Source: Cellvibrio polysaccharolyticus
Lineage (GTDB): Bacteria; Pseudomonadota; Gammaproteobacteria; Pseudomonadales; Cellvibrionaceae
Assembly (NCBI RefSeq): GCF_015182315.1
Contig: NZ_PRDL01000001.1
Location: 2,294,001 to 2,358,000 of the forward strand
Direction of reading: 5' to 3'
Length of the DNA stretch: 64,000 nucleotides
Shown: piece by piece, positions 36,075-44,097 of the stretch
How positions within the stretch are numbered: the first letter of the stretch is position 1
Layout of the letters: the number at the start of each line of letters is the position of its first letter
Made by a program: the position numbers and the translations under genes
The notes under the pieces: model-generated
The model's input: the letters and a program-made list of their open reading frames with translations, nothing else
Database searches by the model: none
Told to the model about the DNA's origin: nothing

Positions 36075-36539
36075 TTACTCCAGATCTTCCTGAACCTTTT
36101 CAACACCATCCACCACCGCATCGCGGGCTTCGTGGGATTTGTCTTTCAGGTATTCGCCACTTTCACGACCGGCCTCTTTGGCGTCGTGCTTCCACTCACC
36201 GGCTTTTTCAGACACAGCATCGGCCGCTTTTTCAAGATTGCGGCTGCCGCTTTCTTTCGCTTGTCGGGCGGATTCAGCGGCCTTGTCTGACCAGTCGCGA
36301 GTGGCATCGGCGGCGTCATCTTTCCATTCTCCCGCTTTTTCTGCCGCCTGGCTGGACCATTCGCGGGTTTTATCCGCAGCTTTGTCTACCGCCTGATTGA
36401 CATCTTCTTTCAGCTGCTCGGCACGATTTTCGGTAGGCGTTTTATTCGGGTCATTGCGATGATCGGGGTCATCACGACTGCATCCGGCCAGTGCCACAAC
36501 GGCAACGCTTGCCAACGCAATCCGGTGAAAAAATTTCAT
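36075..36539 (-). CDS. Small helical LEA-like lipoprotein, 154 aa
   Basis: The product begins with a lipobox (VVALAGC, Cys near residue 20). The rest is a highly charged, Ala-rich helical stretch with near-repeats of about 13-15 residues around Trp: TREWSSQAAEKAGEWKD, TRDWSDKAAESARQAK, GEWKHDAKEAGRE. This resembles LEA-like or apolipoprotein-like stress proteins that lie along membranes. ATG 36539 gives the lipoprotein signal; the 46 upstream codons are rejected. The function is unknown. Confidence 0.65.
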   Translation of the reverse strand: MKFFHRIALASVAVVALAGCSRDDPDHRNDPNKTPTENRAEQLKEDVNQAVDKAADKTREWSSQAAEKAGEWKDDAADATRDWSDKAAESARQAKESGSRNLEKAADAVSEKAGEWKHDAKEAGRESGEYLKDKSHEARDAVVDGVEKVQEDLE

Positions 36540-36688
36540 AGAAAATCCCTCTGTTGTACGGTTAACGGGTGTGTCGAATGAAGGTATAACCGACTCCCTG
36601 TAGTCAACGCGATATCCCTTCGCGTCTTTCACTATAGTGCAGGCTTCGCTGGCATGCGAATCTGCTGGCTGACACAAAGTAAACGCGT

Positions 36689-38182
36689 TTATCGACCATA
36701 CCGATGAATGGCGCTGTGTAGCTCCGAGGCCAATGAAGGCGAAACCTGCTGCCAGTCAAATTGCCATTTCCAGTTTTTACCCACCGTGCCCGGTGTATTC
36801 ATGCGCCCTTCGCTCCCCAGCGCCAGCAAATCCTGCATAGGAATAATCGCCAGTTTGGCCACCGATGACAGCGCCGCATTGATTAACAAGCCCGGCATGG
36901 TTTGCGACGAATTGAACAAGTAATCGGTGATCGCCGACCGGGTGTTTTCGTCCAGTGATTCGTACCATTCCCGCGATGTCGCATTGTCATGGGTGCCGGT
37001 GTAAACCACTTGTTGAACTTCCTGTTGATGCAACAGGTGCGGGTTTTCCGCGTTGCCATCAAAGCCGAATTGCAGCACCGCCATACCGGCAAGGCCAAAT
37101 TTTTTACGCAGGTTTTCCACGTCGACGGTGATAACACCGAGGTTTTCAGCCACCAGCTCCACCTCCGGCAAGGCCTGAAAGATCGCGCTTAACAAAGCCT
37201 CGCCGGGTGCTGGCGTCCACCAACCCTGGCGCGCATCTTCGGAGGGCCAGGGGATTTCCCAAAAGGCTTCCAGCCCGCGAAAGTGATCAATACGAATAAT
37301 GTCAAAACAGTGTTGCTGGGTCGTAATGCGCTGAATCCACCATTTAAAACCACTGTCTTGCATCACTTGCCAGTGGTAGTGCGGGTTGCCCCAGTGCTGG
37401 CCGTACTCAGAAAAATAATCCGGCGGCACACCGGCAACGGTTATCGGATTACCCTGCCCGTCCAACTGAAATAACGCAGGGTTGGCCCATACATCGGCGC
37501 TATCGTGGGCGACAAAGATAGCGATATCACCAAATAAAAAAATTCCTTTTTGATTGGCGTAGTGTTTCAGTGCCTGCCATTGATGAAAAAATACAAACTG
37601 CTCAAAGTAGACCCGTTGGAGCGCCTGCTGGTGATCGACTGAAAATTGCTGCAACGCGCCACTGTCGCGAGAGGCAAAGACTTTTTGCCAATGATGCCAG
37701 GGCTTGTTGTCATGGTATTTTTTCAAACAACAAAACAACGCGTAATCTCTTAACCAGAACGCCTGCTCTATGCAAAAAATATCATAAGCTTTACGGCGCT
37801 CTGTCGAGAGTGAATGGGCGGCAGAGAGAAAATACTCAAAAGCAGTATCAGCAACGGCTGGCCAGTGGTAACTGTCGCCCTCCGGGTGAAACCCTTCCGG
37901 CAGCCAGTCATTTTTTTTCATCAATTCAACATCAATAAACTGGTCGTTGCCGGCGTGGGCAGAAATGCTTTTATAAGGCGACAAGTCATCGTCTACCGGC
38001 CCCAGCGGCAAGGTTTGCCAAACGGTGGCGCCTGCCTCTGCCAGAAAATCAACAAAACGGTAAGCGGATTCCCCCAGGGTACCGCAACCGCTGGCCGAAG
38101 GCAGTGAGGAAATGTGTAGCAAAACGCCAGCACGCCGACGTTGTAATACCTTGTCTGTTGATGTGGTTCCGGTTGGCGTCAC
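36689..38182 (-). CDS. malQ: 4-alpha-glucanotransferase (amylomaltase, GH77)
   Basis: The 497-aa enzyme has the GH77 barrel with LLHISSLPSASGCGTLG at the N-terminus, the nucleophile Asp in IIRIDHFRGLEAFWEIP, the acid/base Glu in LVAENLG and the third Asp in YTGTHDNATSREW. It transfers maltooligosaccharide units between alpha-1,4-glucans in the cytoplasm. It starts with GTG 3 bases after the stop of the GH57 gene, so the two are one operon, and it sits opposite the glgBA genes. This fits glycogen or maltodextrin turnover. Confidence 0.94.
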   Translation of the reverse strand: MTPTGTTSTDKVLQRRRAGVLLHISSLPSASGCGTLGESAYRFVDFLAEAGATVWQTLPLGPVDDDLSPYKSISAHAGNDQFIDVELMKKNDWLPEGFHPEGDSYHWPAVADTAFEYFLSAAHSLSTERRKAYDIFCIEQAFWLRDYALFCCLKKYHDNKPWHHWQKVFASRDSGALQQFSVDHQQALQRVYFEQFVFFHQWQALKHYANQKGIFLFGDIAIFVAHDSADVWANPALFQLDGQGNPITVAGVPPDYFSEYGQHWGNPHYHWQVMQDSGFKWWIQRITTQQHCFDIIRIDHFRGLEAFWEIPWPSEDARQGWWTPAPGEALLSAIFQALPEVELVAENLGVITVDVENLRKKFGLAGMAVLQFGFDGNAENPHLLHQQEVQQVVYTGTHDNATSREWYESLDENTRSAITDYLFNSSQTMPGLLINAALSSVAKLAIIPMQDLLALGSEGRMNTPGTVGKNWKWQFDWQQVSPSLASELHSAIHRYGR

Positions 38183-38185
38183 ACG

Positions 38186-39907
38186 TTAATCCTCTACATG
38201 GCCTTTGCGCATGACTCCGCCACTGGCAGGGTCGCCCTGCCCGGTGCCAATCACTTCCTGCAAGTAAACCGGTGGCTCCACCTTCATCAGGTGGTAAAGG
38301 TTGGTGAGGTGTTTGCGGAACAGGTAATCAAAATCGCGCACACTTTCCGCCGGGTTGTAATCACCAAACCACCAGAACCAGTCAGAACTTTCACAAAGGG
38401 CGAGCTGTTCTTCAATCAGTAACCACTCGTCTACCGAAAAGGCATCTTTCTGGATGCGATCAAATTGATCTTTCGCCTGCACCAGCATCCACCAGGCTTT
38501 ATTTTTGTCAGTATCGCCAATCCAGGTGGAGAAGGTTCCGTAGACCCAGCTACCCGCCGTAAGGCGCGGCAACTGGGTTACCGGCTTGGATTTATCAAGC
38601 CATTGTTCAAAGGTGCTCAGCGTCAAGCCGGGGTGGTCAGCCAGGCGCTGATATAAACTGGACAGGAACTCGTAGGCATTTTCCGGGAAATATTCCCAGG
38701 CATTTTCACCATCCATAATAATAGGGATGATCAGCTCTTTTCCGCCGCGAGCGTGTTCGGCAATTTTTTCCAGCCGGTGAATAAGATCGTTAACGGCATC
38801 CTGGGCGTGCCAATTGGAATAATGAAAACCGATGGTGTCTGAAAGCGCATCGTCCCGGAAAAAACACGACACAGGAACACCGGCAAACTGAAACGGTTGA
38901 TAGAGAAACTCCGGGTCATCAATCAATTCCGGGTGGGCCGCTATATTGTCTGCTGATTTCAAACTGTTGCGCAGCACCGAGTCACCACTGGCAGCCCAGC
39001 GAAACCCTTTGCGCTGTAAAGCCACCAGCGTTTGTTCGCTCAATGCGCCTTCTGATGGCCAGCAACCGCTGGGGCGACCACCGAAGAAAAAATCGTAAGT
39101 CGCCAAACCTTTATCCAGCTGCCATAAAGTGCGCTCCCAGCCGCCAATATATTCGCGGTTGGGCAGCGTCACGTCGGCCATGGCTTCCCTGGCGCTATTG
39201 AAGCTTTGCAGCAAGGGCAAAATGGGATGCGAGTAGGGGTTGATGGATATTTCAATTTGTCCCTGCTCCAGCAGGGTTTTGTAGCGTGGAATAATGCCAG
39301 CCAACAGTTCCCGAATCAGCCCCGCCAGAGCATGGCGGTCAGCCAGTGTGAAGCCACCCGCTTTTTCTTGCAGGCTTTGTATCAGCGTATTTTCCCGCCG
39401 CACGGTTTCGCCCATCCAGGACAGGTGGTACCACACCAGTAAATCGGAAAGAAATTGCGGGCTTAGATAGCTTCCCAGCGGTTCGTTTTCTTTCACGCTT
39501 TCCAGCGTGTCCGCCAGCCAGCGGTAAGCCGGGAAGCGTTTGATCATGCGCTGGCGATTGGCTCGCAAACATTTATGTGCCAGGTCAAAAAATTCTTCCG
39601 AGCCGGGTTCGGGCAATTGCTCGGCAACCAGGGCGGCAAGAATTTCGTCCCGAATGGGACGCCGTTCCTTTTCCCATGCCAACAAATTTTGCGCATAGTC
39701 GTCAATCTGCTCCAGCAGCACTGGCGATAAATTAAAAACCGCTTTCGCATGGGGTACTGCTTCAAGATGCGCAACCATGTCCACATAGTCTTTAAGACCA
39801 TGCAAATAGGTCCAGGGAAAATAATACTCACGAGTAGCGGCATCCCGATAATCAGGTTGATGCATGTGCCAATAAAGGACAACAGAAGTTTTTAACGCCT
39901 TGGTCAT
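38186..39907 (-). CDS. Glycoside hydrolase family 57 alpha-glucan-acting enzyme
   Basis: The 573-aa protein has GH57 motifs in order: HMHQPDYRD (1), a nucleophile segment GCWPSEGALSE (3), and CFFRDDALSD (4, acid/base Asp), followed by a C-terminal helical domain. GH57 members are alpha-amylases, 4-alpha-glucanotransferases or branching enzymes. The subgroup cannot be settled by eye. It is the first gene of the operon with malQ and is divergent from glgB across 380 bases. No signal peptide is seen, so it is cytoplasmic. Confidence 0.88.
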   Translation of the reverse strand: MTKALKTSVVLYWHMHQPDYRDAATREYYFPWTYLHGLKDYVDMVAHLEAVPHAKAVFNLSPVLLEQIDDYAQNLLAWEKERRPIRDEILAALVAEQLPEPGSEEFFDLAHKCLRANRQRMIKRFPAYRWLADTLESVKENEPLGSYLSPQFLSDLLVWYHLSWMGETVRRENTLIQSLQEKAGGFTLADRHALAGLIRELLAGIIPRYKTLLEQGQIEISINPYSHPILPLLQSFNSAREAMADVTLPNREYIGGWERTLWQLDKGLATYDFFFGGRPSGCWPSEGALSEQTLVALQRKGFRWAASGDSVLRNSLKSADNIAAHPELIDDPEFLYQPFQFAGVPVSCFFRDDALSDTIGFHYSNWHAQDAVNDLIHRLEKIAEHARGGKELIIPIIMDGENAWEYFPENAYEFLSSLYQRLADHPGLTLSTFEQWLDKSKPVTQLPRLTAGSWVYGTFSTWIGDTDKNKAWWMLVQAKDQFDRIQKDAFSVDEWLLIEEQLALCESSDWFWWFGDYNPAESVRDFDYLFRKHLTNLYHLMKVEPPVYLQEVIGTGQGDPASGGVMRKGHVED

Positions 39908-40287
39908 AATACATTTCCCACACCAGAAATAACTTTAAATAATTCGGGCACTGTTTATGCATAGCCCCTGTTAGCAGTTGTTTTTCTTGTTTAAAAATAA
40001 CGGATTTTCATGACCACAGTATTTATTTTGGTAATAAATCCCGTTGTGAGCTTTCAATGTGAACTCATACACAAGAATAACTCCAAGAAACTATCGTGCC
40101 AGCTTTATTCCCTCGGATGGGATTTTTCTGTGCAATACTTTCTTGCCAATTTTTGCTTTATGTCATGACCTTGTCACAGCAAGGCAGCCACAATTAAAGG
40201 TGGTGATATTCAAGCATTGGCATTAACAGGTGGGGAATTTTTAACATTTATCAGGCAAGTGCCTGATTTAACAAACGAAGCGGGAAA
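39908..40287. other. Divergent intergenic region between the GH57 and glgB genes
   Basis: This 380-base A/T-rich stretch holds the promoters of both divergent transcripts. TGTCATGACC near 40160 and TTGTCA near 40171 could be regulator or promoter parts, but no pair is convincing. No small gene is seen. Confidence 0.45.
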
Positions 40288-42414
40288 ATGATGAGTAAAG
40301 CGGATGTCTCAAGCATATATTCCGAAGAGTCAGTAAAGCACAAAAACAACGTTGTTTTATTTGCAACGAAAAGTGCACTGGCAGAAAAATCCACCGCCAA
40401 TAGCGTCTCGGTATTGGCCGGTAACAGCGTTCGTTCACGGAAAGAAAAGAAGGCTATAGCAACGCCTAAAATTGATGCGACCAGTTTCGCCAACCGTTAC
40501 CTCAAGCCGCTCTCGCTGGCTTTCGATGCGCCATCTGCTGGCAACGCTTTTGGATTTGCACCAGCAATGAGCAAATCGGATTTGCAAATGTTCCATGCCG
40601 GGCACCATCTTAAAATTCAGGACATTCTCGGTGCACATTTACACCGCGAAGGTAATGTTGATGGCGTACGCTTCGCGGTGTGGGCGCCGGCGGCAAAACA
40701 CGTCAGCGTCAGCGGTGAATTCAACCAATGGAATATTTTCGCGCACCCTATGCAGCGGGTTACCGATTGCGGTGTGTGGGAAACTTTCGTGCCCGACCTT
40801 ACCGCCGGCATGCTCTATAAATTCAATATCACCCGTCAGGATGGTTATCACCTGCTGAAAACCGACCCCTACGGTCGCGCTTTTGAGATGCGCCCGAATA
40901 ACGCTTCTATTATTACTGCACCTACCGAATACCAATGGAACGACCAGCAATGGCTGGACAGCCGCACCGAAACGCAGGCGTTCAACAAGCCTTTATCCAT
41001 TTATGAAGTGCATCTGGGGTCGTGGCAGCGGGATGAGCACAACAACTACCTGAATTATCGTGAGCTGGCGCACCGTTTAGCCGCCTACGTTAAAGACCTC
41101 GGCTTTACACACATTGAGCTGATGCCTATTACCGAATATCCGCTGGACGATTCCTGGGGCTACCAGACCACCGGCTATTACGCGCCAACCAGCCGCTTCG
41201 GTTCGCCGGATGATTTTCGTTACTTTGTAGATCATCTGCACCAACAAGGCATTGGCATCATTCTCGATTGGGTACCGGCACATTTCCCCCGCGATGATTA
41301 CGCGCTGGCGCGATTTGATGGCACAGCCTTGTATGAATATGCCGATTCGCGTCTTGGTGAACATCTCGACTGGGGCACCTATATTCCCAATTACGCGCGC
41401 AATGAAGTGCGCAACTTTTTCCTTGCCAGCGCCCTCTTCTGGTTGGACGAATACCACATTGATGGTTTGCGGGTAGATGCGGTGGCGTCCATGTTGTACC
41501 GCGACTACTCACGGGAAGGCGGCGACTGGCTACCCAATATTTATGGCGGCAATGAAAACCTCGAAGCGATCAGTTTCCTGCGTGAGCTGACGCAAATTTG
41601 TCGGGAGCAAAAGCCCGGCACGCTGGTGATTGCCGAAGAATCAACATCCTGGGCCGGTGTCACCGCGCCTGTTGAAGATCAGGGGCTGGGCTTTTCGCAT
41701 AAGTGGAACATGGGCTGGATGCACGACACCCTCGCCTTTATGCAAACGCACATGGCCGACCGTGTTCATGCGCAAAACCGTTTGACCTTCAGCGGGCTTT
41801 ACGCCTGGAGCGAAAAATTCCTGCTGAGCTTTTCCCATGATGAAGTGGTTCATGAGAAGCACAGCCTGCTGCATAAAATGCCCGGCAACCCTGATCAGCA
41901 ATACGAAAACCTGAAACTGCTCTATCTGTTTATGTATGCATGGCCCGGCGCCAAATTGCTGTTTATGGGCAATGAATTTGGCCAAAGAAATGAGTGGCGT
42001 TTTTATCAGTCACTCGATTGGCATTTTCTGGATGCCGAGCCGCACCGTCAAATTCAGGACACCCTGAAAAACCTGAATCATCTCTACCGGGATGAGCCAT
42101 CGTTACATCAGTGGGCTTATGAGCCGCGCGGTTTTCAATGGATTGATTGCAGCAACCCGGAAGAGCCGATTCTTGCGTTCCAGCGCAATAGTGAATTCGA
42201 TTTCAGTATTGCGATTATCAACTTTGGTGAGCATTACAAGCCCGGCTATCGCCTCGGGGTTCCCGAGCCAGGTGATTACCAGGTGATATTTTCTACCCGC
42301 CAGGGCGGTGAGCATTTCACCCTGACGGCGGAAGACCACGAAAGCCACAATAATCTGTTTAGCATTGAGTTGGATCTGCCTCCACTGGCCGGCTTTGTGT
42401 TGAAAAAGGTTTGA
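40288..42414 (+). CDS. glgB: 1,4-alpha-glucan branching enzyme (GH13)
   Basis: The enzyme (708 aa) forms alpha-1,6 branches in glycogen. A Ser/Lys-rich, low-complexity N-terminal stretch of about 90 residues replaces the usual N1 domain. It is followed by a CBM48 (GVRFAVWAPAAKHVSVSGEFN) and the GH13 barrel with Asp in DGLRVDAVASMLYRDYS, Glu in LVIAEEST and Asp in LLSFSHDEVVHEK. The C-terminal beta domain ends at AGFVLKKV. The start has two adjacent ATG codons. GlgA follows after 81 bases on the same strand; no glgC or glgP gene is in the window. Confidence 0.95.
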   Translation: MMSKADVSSIYSEESVKHKNNVVLFATKSALAEKSTANSVSVLAGNSVRSRKEKKAIATPKIDATSFANRYLKPLSLAFDAPSAGNAFGFAPAMSKSDLQMFHAGHHLKIQDILGAHLHREGNVDGVRFAVWAPAAKHVSVSGEFNQWNIFAHPMQRVTDCGVWETFVPDLTAGMLYKFNITRQDGYHLLKTDPYGRAFEMRPNNASIITAPTEYQWNDQQWLDSRTETQAFNKPLSIYEVHLGSWQRDEHNNYLNYRELAHRLAAYVKDLGFTHIELMPITEYPLDDSWGYQTTGYYAPTSRFGSPDDFRYFVDHLHQQGIGIILDWVPAHFPRDDYALARFDGTALYEYADSRLGEHLDWGTYIPNYARNEVRNFFLASALFWLDEYHIDGLRVDAVASMLYRDYSREGGDWLPNIYGGNENLEAISFLRELTQICREQKPGTLVIAEESTSWAGVTAPVEDQGLGFSHKWNMGWMHDTLAFMQTHMADRVHAQNRLTFSGLYAWSEKFLLSFSHDEVVHEKHSLLHKMPGNPDQQYENLKLLYLFMYAWPGAKLLFMGNEFGQRNEWRFYQSLDWHFLDAEPHRQIQDTLKNLNHLYRDEPSLHQWAYEPRGFQWIDCSNPEEPILAFQRNSEFDFSIAIINFGEHYKPGYRLGVPEPGDYQVIFSTRQGGEHFTLTAEDHESHNNLFSIELDLPPLAGFVLKKV

Positions 42415-42495
42415 AAAAAAGGCGCTAACCCATCAACCGTAAAGGACAACGATTACCGATTTTTTTACCCGGATATTTATAGAACAGGACGCCTT

Positions 42496-44091
42496 ATGAC
42501 AAAAGTACTTTTTGTGACCAGTGAAGTTTACCCTTTGAGCAAAACGGGTGGTTTAGGCGATGTTTCGGCAAGTTTGCCGACGGCACTTTCAAGGCAAAGT
42601 GTAGACATTCGGGTTTTGGTTCCGGCTTATGCCAGTTCCATGCGCATTGCGCAGGAAATTGGCATCAAGCCGTTGATGACAATGACAGTGAATAACCAGC
42701 TGGTCACCTTGCACGAAACCCGCCTGCCCGGCACCCGGGTTAAAGTGTGGTTGATGGACGTTCCGGCGTTTTCCCAGCGGGAAGGCAATTTTTACTGCGG
42801 GCCGGATGGCCACGATTGGTTTGATAACGCAGAGCGCTACTTCCTGTTTTGCCGGGTCGCCGAAGAGCTGGCCATGAACCGCACGCCGATTGATTGGCAG
42901 CCGGATATTCTGCACGCCAATGATTGGCAAACCGGGTTGATCGCGCCCTTGCTGAGTGAACAGGCAGGCCGCCCCGCTACGGTATTTACTATTCACAACC
43001 TCGCCTATCGCGGCGAGTTTTCCAGAGATACCTTTTTCCGTTTACCGCTTCCCGAAAGTTGGTGGAACTCCGAGCGGCTGGAATTTTTTGGCAAACTGGC
43101 TTTTATCAAAGGCGGCCTGGTTTTTTCAGACAAAATTACCACCGTAAGCCCGAGTTATGCCTATGAAATTCAAACCCCGCTTTATGGTTGGGGGCTGGAC
43201 GGTTTGTTGCGTGCCCGTCAGTACAATATTGAAGGCATTCTCAACGGTGTGGATGTTCAGGAGTGGAACCCGGCAACAGACCCGCACCTGACAAAGAAAT
43301 ACAGCCGCTTTACCCTGGCCGATAAAAAAATCAACAAGCGCGCCATGCAAGAACGTTTCGGGCTGGAAGTCAGCGACGATATTCCGGTGGCCGGTTTTGT
43401 CGGCCGCATGGTGTATCAAAAAGGCATTGACCTGATTCTGTACGCCCTGCCCGAACTGCTGCGCAATAAAAAATGCCAGTTGGTGGCGCTGGGTAATGGC
43501 GAGCGTCATTACGAAGAAGCACTGCAACATCTGGCCAGCCAATTTCCGGGACAGGTGGCGATGACCGCCGGTTACAGCGAAGAAATGGCGCACCAGATTG
43601 AGGCCGGTGCCGATATTTTTCTGATGCCATCAGCTTATGAGCCGTGCGGTTTGAATCAAATGTACAGCTTGCGGTACGGCACGGTGCCAGTGGTGCATGC
43701 GGTGGGCGGACTAAAAGATACCATTGATAATTACGATGGCGACAATATCACCCACGCTAACGGTTTCGACTTTCATGACTTTAATGGCGATCAATTCCGT
43801 TACAGCCTGCAACGCGCTATTGATGCCTGGCACGACCCGGAACTCTGGCAGCATTTGCAGCGTAATGGTATGAAACAGGATTTATCCTGGAAGCGCAGTG
43901 CACAGCGTTATCAGGCGATGTATCAACAGTTGATTGCGGCAAAAGAGCCAACGCATGCCGAGCCGATTATTGTGGAGTTAAACCCGGCGCTTAACGAGCC
44001 GACACCAATTCGTAAAAAGGTGTCGGGGGCAACCCGTCTGATAAAAAAGCAGGAGCTCCGTCACGAGCCCCCGCCACTTCTCGCTAAATAG
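42496..44091 (+). CDS. glgA: Glycogen synthase (GT5)
   Basis: The 531-aa protein has the ADP-glucose-binding KTGGLGDV motif near residue 15, HANDWQTGL, FTIHNLAYRGEF, and the C-terminal glycosyltransferase domain with AGFVGRMVYQKGIDL and the PSAYEPCGLNQMYSLRYGT segment (the E-x7-E motif region). It elongates alpha-1,4-glucan from ADP-glucose. The last 45 residues (PTPIRKKVSGATRL) form a basic tail not usual in the family. The stop lies only 6 bases from the convergent secDF stop, so transcription may run into the antisense strand. Confidence 0.95.
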   Translation: MTKVLFVTSEVYPLSKTGGLGDVSASLPTALSRQSVDIRVLVPAYASSMRIAQEIGIKPLMTMTVNNQLVTLHETRLPGTRVKVWLMDVPAFSQREGNFYCGPDGHDWFDNAERYFLFCRVAEELAMNRTPIDWQPDILHANDWQTGLIAPLLSEQAGRPATVFTIHNLAYRGEFSRDTFFRLPLPESWWNSERLEFFGKLAFIKGGLVFSDKITTVSPSYAYEIQTPLYGWGLDGLLRARQYNIEGILNGVDVQEWNPATDPHLTKKYSRFTLADKKINKRAMQERFGLEVSDDIPVAGFVGRMVYQKGIDLILYALPELLRNKKCQLVALGNGERHYEEALQHLASQFPGQVAMTAGYSEEMAHQIEAGADIFLMPSAYEPCGLNQMYSLRYGTVPVVHAVGGLKDTIDNYDGDNITHANGFDFHDFNGDQFRYSLQRAIDAWHDPELWQHLQRNGMKQDLSWKRSAQRYQAMYQQLIAAKEPTHAEPIIVELNPALNEPTPIRKKVSGATRLIKKQELRHEPPPLLAK

Positions 44092-44097
44092 GGTTGA

